From Jutongia huaianensis (GTDB lineage: Bacteria > Bacillota > Clostridia > Lachnospirales > Lachnospiraceae): DNA of 64,000 nt. The notes beneath the pieces were generated by a model. It had not been told where the DNA came from. It did not search any database and worked only from the letters and a program-made list of their open reading frames with translations. The translations under genes were made by a program, and so were the position numbers. Below, one piece after another: positions 17,301-27,047 of this stretch (within the stretch, counting starts at the first letter, position 1; every line of letters starts with the position of its first letter). The stretch is from assembly GCF_014384985.1 (NCBI RefSeq), contig NZ_JACRSX010000005.1, positions 101,017 to 165,016 of the forward strand. Reading direction: 5' to 3'.

Positions 17301-18983
17301 ATGAAAAAGAAACGTGGGAAAAAGTTTAAGGTGATTGTCTGTGGAGGTGTTGTTTTGGTTCTGGCAGGAGGGATTCTGGCAGGAAGACATTTTCTTCAGG
17401 CAAAAAAAGCCTCCTCGGAGGGAGTGACCGGACAGAGTACAACAACCCTGGCCAAAATGGATCTCACCGATTCCATTAGTGCATCCGGAACCATTGAGAG
17501 CCGGAAAACACAGACGGTATCGGCTTCGGTGAATGATGTGACCGTGAAAAAGATTTATGTCAAAGTAGGGGATAAAGTGAAAAAGGGGGATAAGATAGCT
17601 CTTTTTGATTCGGATAGTCTGGAGAGCAGTCTGGAGGAAGCACAGGATGCTTTATCGGAAGCACAGAGTTCTGCTGCGTTGGAGATAGAATCTGCGCAGG
17701 AGCAGTATGACACCGCGCTCAGTGACCAGAGCTACAATAATACGAAGGCTGCCAAAAATGTGAAGAAAGCGCAAAAAGCAAAGGAAACGGCTGCAAAAGC
17801 ATTACAGACTGCCAAAAATAAAGTAAAGAAGCTCCAAACCGGTGCAAAGGGGAAGAACAGTCAGGAACTTACGGCGGCAAAGGAGGCTCTGACGAAAGCC
17901 CAGGAGGCATATGAGCAGGCAAAATCCGCGCTGGGGACAGCAAAGGACAATCAGACAGATACTGCAAGACAAAATAAATCCTCTGTGACCCAGGCAAAGA
18001 GTTCCGTGAGCAATGCCAGAAGCAATCAGACCAAGAGCGTCAAAGAGGCACAGAAAAAGGTTGAGGAAGCGCAGGAGTCACTGGATAAATGTACAGTGAC
18101 AGCTCCTATGGATGGTGTTGTGACAACGTTAAATGTATCTGTGGGAGACACGTATACCGGTGGAACCATTGCAGAGCTGGATGATACCAGTGGATATACG
18201 ATTACTACAAGTGTAGATGAATACGATATCAGCGATGTGAAAAAGGGACAGCGTGTGGTGATCCTGACGGAGGCGACAGATGAGGATGAACTGGAGGGTG
18301 TTGTAACATTCGTGGCGCCGTCTACCGGCAGCAGTTCCTCAGCAGAAACCACCGGAAATGCCGGGAATACAGGAAACAGCAGCAGTGATGGTTATGAGGT
18401 CCGCATTCGTTTGAAAACAAAAGACAGCCGTCTCAAAATGGGTATGACCGCTAAATGCAGCATTATTAAAGAGGAAGCAGATGATGTATATGCTGTACCA
18501 TATGATGCGGTCAGCGAGGCACAGGATGGCAGCTGTTATATTACAGTGGTAGATAACGATAATACCGGTGATCAGAAAACGGAAAATAATACAGACCGAC
18601 AAAAGAGTAATGACACTGGCGGACAGGGCGATGACGCCGGACAGATGAATGGAAATCCTGCGGATGATCAGAAGGGGCAGAAGCCACAGGACAGTGACAG
18701 TAAAGAGGACAGTGGAAAAAGCAGCAGACAGACCCGGACAAGTCAGATCACAGTAACCAAAGGAATGGAGACTGATTATTATGTGGAGATTTCCGGAGAT
18801 GATCTGCAGGAGGGATTGGAGGTTGTGGTTCCGACTGACAAGGTTTCTTCCGGAAGTGATTCCTCCTCAGACAAAAACAGCAATGCTCTTGGCGGGATGG
18901 GAGGCATGAACGGAGGTGGTATGCCGGACGCTGGTAATATGGGCGGCAAAGGCGGCTTCGGCGGACCGGGAGGTGGAAAATAA
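17301..18983 (+). CDS. MacA-like efflux membrane-fusion (periplasmic adaptor) protein
   Basis: A 560-residue HlyD/MacA-type adaptor. One membrane helix at about residues 9-27 anchors it. The first half-lipoyl segment (VKKIYVKVGDKVKKGDKIA) is followed by a long Ala/Lys/Glu-rich coiled coil to about residue 255. The second half-lipoyl segment is CTVTAPMDGVVTTLNVSVGD, then a beta-barrel part. The C-terminus is low complexity, ending in a Gly/Met-rich stretch (GGMGGMNGGGMPDAGNMGG). It starts a three-gene operon with an ABC ATPase one base later and a MacB-type permease. It probably exports a peptide or drug; the cargo is not deducible. Confidence 0.88.
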   Translation: MKKKRGKKFKVIVCGGVVLVLAGGILAGRHFLQAKKASSEGVTGQSTTTLAKMDLTDSISASGTIESRKTQTVSASVNDVTVKKIYVKVGDKVKKGDKIALFDSDSLESSLEEAQDALSEAQSSAALEIESAQEQYDTALSDQSYNNTKAAKNVKKAQKAKETAAKALQTAKNKVKKLQTGAKGKNSQELTAAKEALTKAQEAYEQAKSALGTAKDNQTDTARQNKSSVTQAKSSVSNARSNQTKSVKEAQKKVEEAQESLDKCTVTAPMDGVVTTLNVSVGDTYTGGTIAELDDTSGYTITTSVDEYDISDVKKGQRVVILTEATDEDELEGVVTFVAPSTGSSSSAETTGNAGNTGNSSSDGYEVRIRLKTKDSRLKMGMTAKCSIIKEEADDVYAVPYDAVSEAQDGSCYITVVDNDNTGDQKTENNTDRQKSNDTGGQGDDAGQMNGNPADDQKGQKPQDSDSKEDSGKSSRQTRTSQITVTKGMETDYYVEISGDDLQEGLEVVVPTDKVSSGSDSSSDKNSNALGGMGGMNGGGMPDAGNMGGKGGFGGPGGGK

Positions 18984-19673
18984 ATGAAAAAGCGACAAAA
19001 GGATTCCGCTGTAATCTCTTTGCATGGGATTGTAAAACGATTTTATATCGGAAAGCCGAATGAACTGGAAATTCTTCATGGGATTGACCTGCAGGTGGAG
19101 CAGGGCGAATTTGTATCCATCGTGGGGGAATCCGGTTCCGGTAAATCCACGCTGATGAATATCATTGGTGCGCTGGACCGCCCCACCGAGGGAGAATATT
19201 TTCTCCGGGGAAGAAATGTGGGAGAGACAGGAGATAAAGAATTGTCCATGATACGAAATCAGGAGATCGGCTTTGTGTTTCAGACATATAATCTGATTCC
19301 ACGGACCACCGCTCTGGAAAATGTGGAGCTGCCGATGTTGTATGGCAAGGTGAAAAAGACAGAACGCCGTGCCAGGGCAAAGGAGCTTCTGGAATTGGTG
19401 GGGATGGGAGAGAGGATGTTTCATAAGCCGGAGGAATTATCCGGAGGCCAGAAACAGAGAACGGCCATTGCCCGTGCCATGGCGAATGATCCTTCTATCA
19501 TACTGGCCGATGAGCCGACAGGTGCCCTTGATTCCGAGACCAGCCGGAAGATTATGGATATTTTCCATGAGCTTCACAAGGAGCAGGGAAAAACGATCGT
19601 ACTGATCACACATTCCGGGGAGCTGGCGGAGGAAACGGACCGGGTTATCCGGATTTCGGATGGCAGAATATAA
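18984..19673 (+). CDS. ABC transporter ATP-binding protein, MacB/LolD type
   Basis: A 229-residue ATPase of the MacB/LolD subfamily. Walker A is GESGSGKST near residue 49, the Q-loop lies in FVFQTYNLIPR, the signature is LSGGQKQR near residue 151 and Walker B is SIILADEPTGALD, followed by the switch His in VLITHSGE. The subfamily mark is LMNIIGALDRPTEGEY. The ATG follows the adaptor stop directly, so the two are translationally coupled. It powers the permease encoded 15 bases downstream. Confidence 0.93.
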   Translation: MKKRQKDSAVISLHGIVKRFYIGKPNELEILHGIDLQVEQGEFVSIVGESGSGKSTLMNIIGALDRPTEGEYFLRGRNVGETGDKELSMIRNQEIGFVFQTYNLIPRTTALENVELPMLYGKVKKTERRARAKELLELVGMGERMFHKPEELSGGQKQRTAIARAMANDPSIILADEPTGALDSETSRKIMDIFHELHKEQGKTIVLITHSGELAEETDRVIRISDGRI

Positions 19674-19688
19674 AAAAGGAGGCAGAAA

Positions 19689-20975
19689 ATGCTGATTTGG
19701 GAAAATATCAAGATTGCATGTAAAGCACTGTTTTCCAATAAGCTTCGAGCGTTATTGACGATGCTGGGTATCATTATCGGTATTGGTTCTGTCATTGCGA
19801 TCATGACGGTGAGTGAATCATTGACCACATCCATATCCGACAGCTTTCAGGAGATGGGAGCCAATAACATTACGGTAGGACTATCCGCCAAAAGTGAGGA
19901 AGAAGAGGTTCGTGTCGACGGAATGAGATTTGGAGCCGGTAATCGGAATGCATCTATTACGGAGGATGACAGGATCACGGATGCTATGCTGCAAAAAATG
20001 AAAAAAACATTTCAAAACCGGATTTCTGCGGTGGCGATCAGTGAATCGGCAGGATCTGTTACGGTAGAAAAGGACGGTGATTCTGCCAGTTTGAATGTAT
20101 CAGGCGTAAATAAAGATTATTTTCGAAGTGACAAGGTTACCCTGCTGGCGGGGCGTTCTATCAAAAAAGCTGATCTGGAGGGAAATAAGCATGTCATTAT
20201 GGTATCGGATCAGATGGTGGAAACCCTGTTTGATGGAGACAATGAAAGTGCATTATGGCAGAAGATCAGTCTGAATATTGATGGGAATTATCAGGATTTC
20301 TATATTGTAGGGGTGTATCAGTATGAAAGCGAGGGAACGGTCAGTGACAGTTCGGAGGATGTTACGACAAATGCGTATATTCCGCTGACAACCGCCAAGG
20401 AAATCATGCATTCCGATGATGGCTATACGCAGTTTACCATTGTGACAGACACTTCTGTTTCCAGTGTATCGGATTTCGCAGATCAGATCGAGACGTTTTT
20501 TACACCTTATTATATGAGTAATGACAATTATGAGATTGCCACATCTACAATGGAGTCAATGACGGAGTCTATGAGTGAAATGATCCGGACCGTGTCACTG
20601 GCGATTTCGCTGATCGCGGGTATATCCCTTCTGGTGGGCGGCATTGGCGTTATGAATATTATGCTGGTTTCCATTACAGAAAGGACAAGAGAGATTGGAA
20701 CAAGAAAGGCGCTGGGAGCGACCAATGGATCGATCCGTCTTCAGTTTATCATAGAATCCATGGTACTTTGTGTGGTGGGTGGCTGCCTGGGAATCGCGCT
20801 GGGACTGATCCTTGGATCTGTGGCGGCATCGGTACTGGGATATTCCGCAACGACACCGGTGGCAGCAATTATGATTGCTGTACTGTTCTCTATGGTCGTC
20901 GGGGTATTCTTTGGATATTATCCGGCCAACAAAGCGGCCCGGCTGGATCCCATCGAGGCACTGCGATACGAATAA
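19689..20975 (+). CDS. ABC transporter permease, MacB/FtsX type
   Basis: A 428-residue permease with one N-terminal membrane helix (LLTMLGIIIGIGSVIAIMTV). A large extracellular MacB-type core domain spans residues 45-290, and three C-terminal helices form the FtsX domain (MNIMLVSITERTREIGTRKALG, then two hydrophobic segments ending YYPANKAARLDPIEALRYE). These end motifs are diagnostic. AAAGGAGG precedes the start. With the two preceding genes it forms a mechanotransmission-type exporter; in Gram-positives such systems often handle bacteriocins or antimicrobial peptides. The operon ends at the hairpin 21016-21062. Confidence 0.92.
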   Translation: MLIWENIKIACKALFSNKLRALLTMLGIIIGIGSVIAIMTVSESLTTSISDSFQEMGANNITVGLSAKSEEEEVRVDGMRFGAGNRNASITEDDRITDAMLQKMKKTFQNRISAVAISESAGSVTVEKDGDSASLNVSGVNKDYFRSDKVTLLAGRSIKKADLEGNKHVIMVSDQMVETLFDGDNESALWQKISLNIDGNYQDFYIVGVYQYESEGTVSDSSEDVTTNAYIPLTTAKEIMHSDDGYTQFTIVTDTSVSSVSDFADQIETFFTPYYMSNDNYEIATSTMESMTESMSEMIRTVSLAISLIAGISLLVGGIGVMNIMLVSITERTREIGTRKALGATNGSIRLQFIIESMVLCVVGGCLGIALGLILGSVAASVLGYSATTPVAAIMIAVLFSMVVGVFFGYYPANKAARLDPIEALRYE

Positions 20976-21015
20976 AGCGAATAGAATTTGCCTGGCAACT
21001 TTGTGAAAATAAAAT

Positions 21016-21065
21016 AACACCTTCGAAAACGGCTCCAAACGCTGCTTTCGAAGGTGTTTCTTTAT
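21016..21065. terminator. Bidirectional terminator between the efflux operon and trkH
   Basis: AACACCTTCGAAA (from 21016) pairs with TTTCGAAGGTGTT (ending 21058), followed by TCTTT. It reaches the trkH stop codon on the other strand. Confidence 0.85.
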
Positions 21066-22534
21066 GCTTTCTGTTTCTTTTTGCGGTGACTTTCAAAGGA
21101 ATCTTTCCAGATGGCAGGATGGAACAGGATCAGCAGCGGAAACAGCTCCAGCCGGCCGGCCAGCATATCAAACATCAGTACAAGCTTGGAAAAGACATTG
21201 AAATGTCCGAAGTTCTGTGTTGGTCCTACCTTGGAAAGACCGGGTCCCATATTATTGATGGTGGTGAGAACTGCGGTAAAGTTGGTGACCAGATCCTCAT
21301 CCTCGAAGGAGATCGCAAAGACGGAAAGAGAAAAAATAATCATAAACGTAATAAAAAATACATTGATGGAACGGACGACCTCGTGGTCCACCGGTTTGCC
21401 CTCCACATTAATTTTGCGGACGCTCTTTGGATGGATATAACTGTTTAATTCCTTTAAAACAGTTTTAAACATAATGACAATCCGCGACACTTTAATACCG
21501 CCGCCGGTACTGCCTGCGCAGGCACCCACAAACATCACAATGATCAGAATGGTCTGGCTGGTCTGCGGCCACAGGTCAAAATCAGTGGTGGAAAATCCCG
21601 TGGAGGTGGCAAGGGACGCAACCTGAAAAACGGAATGTGTCATTGCTTCAAATCCGGTTGGATACATGGTACGGACATTTAAGAATATAATCGTTACGGC
21701 GATCAGGATCATGGCGAGATAATAATGAATCTCCTCCATAGATATCGCCTTGCGGAAATGACGGTACAGGATATAAAAATAAAAGTTGAAGTTGATACCA
21801 AACAATATCATAAAGATGGCAACTACCCATTGTATATAGGGTGAATAGCCCATTATACTGTCATTTTTGATACCGAAGCCTCCGGTGCCGGCAGTACCAA
21901 AGGCGGTAGTAAGCGCATCAAAAACAGGCATTTTGCCTGCCAGCAGAAAGATAAACTCAATAACCGTCATGCCAAAATAGATGGTATACAGGATCATTGC
22001 GGTATAACGTACCTTTGGTACCAGCTTGCCCACAGATGGTCCGGGGCTTTCTGCACGCATCAGGTTGATACTGGAGCCGCCACTCAACGGGAGGATTGCC
22101 AGAAGAAAGACAAGAACGCCCATGCCGCCGATCCAGTGTGTAAAGCTTCGCCAGATCAGTGCAGTGTGCGATAAGCCTTCTACATTGCTGAGAACCGTGG
22201 CTCCGGTGGTGGTAAAACCGGAGATTGTTTCAAAAAGTGCATTTTCCCATTGGGGAATCTCGCCGCTGATCCAGAAAGGGATCGCACCAAAAAGACTCAG
22301 AATGATCCAGCTTAAGGAGGTGGCAAGACATCCCTCCTTCAAATAAAAGACTGTGTTTTTGGGTTTGCGGTATGTCATAAGCACGCCCAAAAGCATGCAG
22401 ACACAGGCGACGAGAAAGAAATAGCGTCCTTCTTCCTCATGGTAAATAAGAGATGTAACACAAGGAAGCAGCATAAACGCTGCTTCTATTTTTAGTACAT
22501 AACCGAGAATATATTTTAATATCGAATAATTCAT
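21062..22534 (-). CDS. trkH: Trk-type potassium uptake protein TrkH/KtrB
   Basis: A 490-residue polytopic membrane protein of the Trk/Ktr potassium transporter family. It contains the repeated pore elements with selectivity glycines, for example ETISGFTTTGATVL near residue 103, FGTAGTGGFG near 217, ASLATSTGFSTTDF near 310 and NNMGPGLSKVG near 440. The segment GACAGSTGGGIKVSR is characteristic. It lies 13 bases downstream of trkA on the same strand, so channel and regulatory subunits are one operon. Confidence 0.93.
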   Translation of the reverse strand: MNYSILKYILGYVLKIEAAFMLLPCVTSLIYHEEEGRYFFLVACVCMLLGVLMTYRKPKNTVFYLKEGCLATSLSWIILSLFGAIPFWISGEIPQWENALFETISGFTTTGATVLSNVEGLSHTALIWRSFTHWIGGMGVLVFLLAILPLSGGSSINLMRAESPGPSVGKLVPKVRYTAMILYTIYFGMTVIEFIFLLAGKMPVFDALTTAFGTAGTGGFGIKNDSIMGYSPYIQWVVAIFMILFGINFNFYFYILYRHFRKAISMEEIHYYLAMILIAVTIIFLNVRTMYPTGFEAMTHSVFQVASLATSTGFSTTDFDLWPQTSQTILIIVMFVGACAGSTGGGIKVSRIVIMFKTVLKELNSYIHPKSVRKINVEGKPVDHEVVRSINVFFITFMIIFSLSVFAISFEDEDLVTNFTAVLTTINNMGPGLSKVGPTQNFGHFNVFSKLVLMFDMLAGRLELFPLLILFHPAIWKDSFESHRKKKQKA

Positions 22535-22547
22535 AACCCTTCATCCT

Positions 22548-23936
22548 TTATTTCAGAATATCCTGAAGATCATTAAAACCGGTATGGGTAGTTACTACCA
22601 TAACCGTATCTCCGACCTGAATGGAATCAGAACCGGTCGGGATCAGAATGGATCCGTTGCGGCTGATAAAGCAGATTAACAGATTGTCCTTGAGAGACAG
22701 ATCCATTAAAGGTATATCTGTGACAGCAGATAGTTCATTGACGCGGAATTCAATGGCTTCTGCACGGGAATCAAACATATGGTACAGTGTTTCGATATTG
22801 CTGCCCATAGAATCCTTTTTGGCGCGGACGTATGCAACGATGGTCTCGGAGATGATATACCGGGGGTAAACAACGCTTCCCAGATCCAGACGGCTGATCA
22901 CGTCCTTAAAATTCATCCGATTGATCTTTGTGATGACTTTCGCTTTGGAAATCTGTTTGGCATGGAGAGTCAAAAGTATGTTCTCCTCGTCAATACCGGT
23001 CAATGGAACGAAAGATTCAATCGAATCAATGCCTTCCTCTTCCAGCAGGTCTTCGTCTGTACCATCTCCGTTGATAATGGTAGCTTTTGGAAGAAGCTCA
23101 CTTAAGACTTCACATCGTTTCAGATCCTGCTCCACAATCTTGACGGAAACGCCCATCGGCAGGAGCTGCTTTGCGAGATAGTATGCCGCTTTGCTGCCGC
23201 CAATGATCATGGTACTTTTTACCTGATTTGTTTTGATGCCGATATCCTCCAGAAAAAAGCGACCGTGTCCCTTCGGTGCGACAAAGGAAATCTTATCTCC
23301 GCCCAGAAGAAGGGAATCGCCGGATGGGATGTACATGGCACCACTGCGCTCAATGCCACAGATCAATACACTTGTGTTGATCTTTTTACTGAGCATTGCC
23401 ACGCTCATTCCGTCTAATATATTATTTTCGGGGATTTGAATCTTGATCAGCTCAGCCTGTCCATGGGCAAAAGAATTGACTTCTAATGCGGTTGGCAGAT
23501 ACAGGATCCTTGCAATCTCTCTGGCAGCCTCCAGCTCCGGATTGATGATCATGGCAAGTCCAAGCTTGTCCCGGAGATAACTTGCCTCTCCGCTGTAATC
23601 CGGGGTGCGGACGCGGGCAATCGTGGAGCAGTTTGCAACCTGATTTGCCACGGTGCAGCACAGAAGATTTAATTCATCCGATTCTGTTACAGCGATCAGC
23701 AGATCCGCAGAGGCAATACCGGCGTCCATCTGAACACGGTGGCTGGCACCGTTTCCGGCTACGCCCATAACATCATAAATGCTTCCGACTTCCTGGACCT
23801 TTTTGGCATCCTGATCAATGATCGTAATATCGTGTCCTTCTTTTACAAGCTGTTCGATCAGTGTAAGTCCTACTTTTCCGCAGCCAACGATAATAATATT
23901 TAGTCCCTGTTTCGCCGGCTTCTTTGCGATCAACAT
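22548..23936 (-). CDS. trkA: Trk system potassium transport regulatory protein TrkA
   Basis: The cytoplasmic nucleotide-binding gate of the Trk potassium channel, 462 residues, with two RCK repeats. The first Rossmann unit starts NIIIVGCGKVGLTLIEQL and has the acidic end of strand 2 in ITIIDQDAKKV. The second starts STMIIGGSKAAYYLAKQL. Each is followed by a TrkA_C domain (for example PTGSDSIQVGDTVMVV at the C-terminus). I place the start at 23936, where GGGAGG stands eight bases upstream; the longer frame has no such site. Confidence 0.93.
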   Translation of the reverse strand: MLIAKKPAKQGLNIIIVGCGKVGLTLIEQLVKEGHDITIIDQDAKKVQEVGSIYDVMGVAGNGASHRVQMDAGIASADLLIAVTESDELNLLCCTVANQVANCSTIARVRTPDYSGEASYLRDKLGLAMIINPELEAAREIARILYLPTALEVNSFAHGQAELIKIQIPENNILDGMSVAMLSKKINTSVLICGIERSGAMYIPSGDSLLLGGDKISFVAPKGHGRFFLEDIGIKTNQVKSTMIIGGSKAAYYLAKQLLPMGVSVKIVEQDLKRCEVLSELLPKATIINGDGTDEDLLEEEGIDSIESFVPLTGIDEENILLTLHAKQISKAKVITKINRMNFKDVISRLDLGSVVYPRYIISETIVAYVRAKKDSMGSNIETLYHMFDSRAEAIEFRVNELSAVTDIPLMDLSLKDNLLICFISRNGSILIPTGSDSIQVGDTVMVVTTHTGFNDLQDILK

Positions 23937-24059
23937 AAATCTTACCTCCCAAAACAAATACCCGGACGACACACAAAAAACGTGGAAGACAGGGTGACAT
24001 ATCTAAACACTCTATACTATATTCTTTTTTTACACAAGTTTCAAGAAAAATTTGTCCGG

Positions 24060-24089
24060 AATCATAAGAAAGAATTTTCTGCATAGGAT
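24060..24089 (+). promoter_or_regulatory. Candidate sporulation sigma-E promoter of spoIIID
   Basis: AATCATA (24060-24066) and CATAGGAT (24082-24089) are 15 bases apart and resemble sigma-E -35 and -10 elements. In B. subtilis spoIIID is transcribed by sigma-E, which supports but does not prove the call. Confidence 0.4.
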
Positions 24090-24121
24090 GAAGTAAGGTA
24101 TGAAATGAGGAGAAACACTCA

Positions 24122-24442
24122 GTGGAAAAGAAAAAATATGAAAAATATCGGTTAGGTTCATTGTCAGAATGTCTGGAGGAACGCGCCGTTTTGCTGGCAC
24201 AGTATATGATCGAACATAAAGCAACGGTCCGGCAGACAGCGGCAGTATTCGGGGTCAGCAAAAGCACGGTACATAAGGATCTGACGGAGAAGCTTCCGGC
24301 GATCAATCACGCTCTGGCATCGCAGGTACGGGAGGTACTGGATGTCAATAAGTCTGAACGCCATATCCGGGGAGGACTTGCCACGAAAGAAAAATATCTT
24401 CTAAAAGAAAAAGAACAGGAGAAATTCCGGAATGCTTATTAA
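24122..24442 (+). CDS. spoIIID: Sporulation transcriptional regulator SpoIIID
   Basis: A 106-residue DNA-binding protein active in the mother cell between the sigma-E and sigma-K stages. The helix-turn-helix is ATVRQTAAVFGVSKSTVHKD, followed by LTEKLPAINHALASQVREVL and NKSERHIRGGLATKEKY, all strongly conserved in SpoIIID. It starts with GTG at 24122 after GGAG. Its presence indicates a spore-forming lineage or recent descent from one. The C-terminal tail after KEKY is a charged helix slightly longer than in Bacillus. Confidence 0.94.
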   Translation: MEKKKYEKYRLGSLSECLEERAVLLAQYMIEHKATVRQTAAVFGVSKSTVHKDLTEKLPAINHALASQVREVLDVNKSERHIRGGLATKEKYLLKEKEQEKFRNAY

Positions 24443-24498
24443 ATGCATGGAAAATTCTCCTGCTTCAGGAAGCTCTCTGTCAGAGCTTAAAAACTGTA

Positions 24499-26835
24499 TT
24501 ATGACTGCTTCTCATTGATGGCACGGATCGTTTCCTGGATATCTTCCCAGGTCAGCTGGTCTGTGCTGAATGAGAGAATGGAATGCAGCGGGGTATCATT
24601 ATACATTGCCCGCATCATCATTGCTGTTCCGCCACCCATACTGTCATTCTCTTTGTCAGCGGAATCAATAAAGCCGCTTTTGACCATCAGATCATCAAGA
24701 GGAGACGGATCGTTTGCGTGATCATATACATCACCGCAGGAGGTAATATCTGTTACGATAAACGGCAGTTTCTGCTCATTTTCCAGATGAAGCGTCAGAC
24801 GCTGACGTACATCCCTGGAGGAAGCGGAGAGTAACAGTTCATAGTCTCCGGATGGTGCATACCAGTCATGGATCTGTGTATTGTAATAGGAAAAGGAACG
24901 TTCATCCAGCTCCAGGGTGATCGTTTTGGTTTCGCCCGGCTCCAGACCGATCTTGGTGAAGTTTCGCAGCTCCTGTTCCGGACGGATGGCATCGCATGCA
25001 GCATTTTTTACATAGAGCTGGACAACCTCTTTACCGTATACATCACCGGTATTTGTAATATCTACAGATACCAGGATCTGATCCTGCGGTTTTGCCGTAA
25101 TGGAAGGGATCACATTTGGCTCGGAACCCTCTGCATTATTTGTGGCAGAGCTGCTGACAGACTGGCCGTTGACGATGAGCTTGGCATTGGAGTACCGGAA
25201 GCTTGTGTAGCTGAGACCGTATCCGAATGGGAAAAGGACATCCATTTCCCGTTTGTCATAGTAACGGTATCCTATAAAAATGCCTTCGCTGTAATGGGAC
25301 TCATTCTGTGCTCCGGGAAAATTCAGATAGGTTGGATTGTCCTGGACACGGAGCGGGAAGGTTTCCGCAAGCTTGCCGGACGGATTTACTTTGCCGTAGA
25401 GCAGATCTGCTGCGGCAGCACCGCTCGCCTGGCCGGAAAGATACATTTCAAGTACGCCCTTTACCTCGGAAAGCCAAGGCATACGGATTGGAGAACCGTT
25501 GTGCAGGACAACGACGGTGTTTGGCTGTACCTTGCAGATTTCATGGATCAGATGGTTCTGGCTTTCCGGCATATCCAGATGGGTCCGGTCAAAGCCTTCA
25601 CTTTCAAAGGAATCCGGCAGTCCCGCAAAAATCACAGCGACCTCAGCAGCCTTTGCTGCGTCAACCGCTTCTTTTAACAGAGCTTCGTCTGTCTCATCCT
25701 GTTCAGAACAGAAGCCCTTGCTGTAAGTAATGTTTGAATTATCCTTCAGGGCCTCCAGTGCACTTTCCACGCGGAAACAATTAATATGACTGGAGCCGCC
25801 GCCCTGAATACGGGGGATTTCCGCAAACTCACCAATGATGGCGATCTTCTGGGATTCCTTTAGAGGAAGGATTCCATCGTTTTTCAGAAGAACAGCGCTG
25901 TTGCCGGCCATTTTGCGGGCAAGCTGATGGTGGGCTTCCTTATCATAGGAAGCATTTTCTTTCTTATTAAAATAATATTTATCTACCGCAGTCAGGATCC
26001 GTTCTACGGTTTTGTCTAAAGTATCCATAGAAACGGTACCTTTTTTGACTGCTTCTACGATCTGTTTGTCAGTTTCTCCGTGACAGTCCGGCATCTCCAG
26101 ATCCAGCCCGGCATTTAAGGATTTCACGCGGTTATTCATGGCACCCCAGTCTGTCATAACAAGACCCTCAAAGCCCCACTCATCCCGGAGGACTTTGTTT
26201 AACAGCCAGTCATTTTCGCAGGAATAAGTGCCGTTGATGCGGTTGTAGCTGCACATAATGGTCCATGGCTGCGCTTTTTTGACAACCTGCTCAAAAGCGG
26301 TCAGATATGTCTCACGAAGCGTACGCTCGTCCACCTGGGCACTGACATTCATACGACGGGTTTCCTGATTGTTCGCAGCAAAATGCTTCAGGCTGGTTCC
26401 GACATTCTTTTCCTGAACGCCATTTACAAAGGCCGCACCGATCTCTCCGGCTACATAGGGATCCTCGGAGTAATATTCGAAGTTTCTGCCTCCCAGAGGG
26501 GATCGTTTCATATTGATACCCGGTCCCAGAAGAACGGCAACATCCTCTGCCTGACACTCTTCTCCAAGGGCATTGCCTACCTCCCGGACGAGATCGCGGT
26601 CAAAGGAGGACGCCATAGAGGAAGCAGTAGGAAAGCCAACGGCGAGAATGCTTTCGGCCCATCCCATATTGTTTCCGACCTCTTCCTGCTTGCGAAGTCC
26701 GTAAGGTCCGTCAGAAACCATAATACTCTTTAAGCCGACCCGGTCCACCGCTTCGGTGTGCCAGAAATCTGCACCGGAGCAAAGGCTTGCTTTTTCTTCC
26801 AGTGTCATATCCTGTATCATTTTTTTGATGTTCAT
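24499..26835 (-). CDS. Beta-glucosidase, glycoside hydrolase family 3
   Basis: A 778-residue GH3 enzyme with no signal peptide, so probably cytoplasmic and acting on imported oligosaccharides. The N-terminal barrel shows LCSGADFWHTEAVDRVGL, KRSPLGGRNFEYYSEDPY and KHFAANNQE. The catalytic nucleophile Asp lies in FEGLVMTDWGAMNNR near residue 230. The GH3 C-terminal domain shows GGGSSHIN and FAGLPDSFESEGFDR, and a fibronectin-III-like end domain shows KEVVQLYVKN. The exact sugar is not certain; beta-glucosides are most likely. It is divergent from rpoB. Confidence 0.92.
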   Translation of the reverse strand: MNIKKMIQDMTLEEKASLCSGADFWHTEAVDRVGLKSIMVSDGPYGLRKQEEVGNNMGWAESILAVGFPTASSMASSFDRDLVREVGNALGEECQAEDVAVLLGPGINMKRSPLGGRNFEYYSEDPYVAGEIGAAFVNGVQEKNVGTSLKHFAANNQETRRMNVSAQVDERTLRETYLTAFEQVVKKAQPWTIMCSYNRINGTYSCENDWLLNKVLRDEWGFEGLVMTDWGAMNNRVKSLNAGLDLEMPDCHGETDKQIVEAVKKGTVSMDTLDKTVERILTAVDKYYFNKKENASYDKEAHHQLARKMAGNSAVLLKNDGILPLKESQKIAIIGEFAEIPRIQGGGSSHINCFRVESALEALKDNSNITYSKGFCSEQDETDEALLKEAVDAAKAAEVAVIFAGLPDSFESEGFDRTHLDMPESQNHLIHEICKVQPNTVVVLHNGSPIRMPWLSEVKGVLEMYLSGQASGAAAADLLYGKVNPSGKLAETFPLRVQDNPTYLNFPGAQNESHYSEGIFIGYRYYDKREMDVLFPFGYGLSYTSFRYSNAKLIVNGQSVSSSATNNAEGSEPNVIPSITAKPQDQILVSVDITNTGDVYGKEVVQLYVKNAACDAIRPEQELRNFTKIGLEPGETKTITLELDERSFSYYNTQIHDWYAPSGDYELLLSASSRDVRQRLTLHLENEQKLPFIVTDITSCGDVYDHANDPSPLDDLMVKSGFIDSADKENDSMGGGTAMMMRAMYNDTPLHSILSFSTDQLTWEDIQETIRAINEKQS

Positions 26836-26899
26836 ATATGTCTCCTTTCTTATTATATATAAAATTTATAGAAAGAATTATTCAATAAAACGGAAAAGC

Positions 26900-26928
26900 T
26901 TGACAACCATCAGATTAGATGGTAAGAT
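26900..26928 (+). promoter_or_regulatory. Sigma-A promoter of rpoB-rpoC
   Basis: TTGACA at 26900-26905, 17-base spacer, TAAGAT at 26923-26928. The leader to rpoB is about 110 bases. No rplL gene precedes rpoB here. Confidence 0.75.
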
Positions 26929-27047
26929 GGAAAATGCACTTATTGTGGCAGATTATAAACTCAAACAGGTATAACGTATATTATATCATAGTTTATGAGG
27001 ATTGAAAAGCCACAAAATACTCTACAAAATTAAGGAGTGAAACGGCG

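Noticed and set aside
24443-24498. AAGCTCT/AGAGCTT hairpin as terminator between spoIIID and the GH3 gene
   Set aside because: Neither strand shows a T tract after the hairpin.
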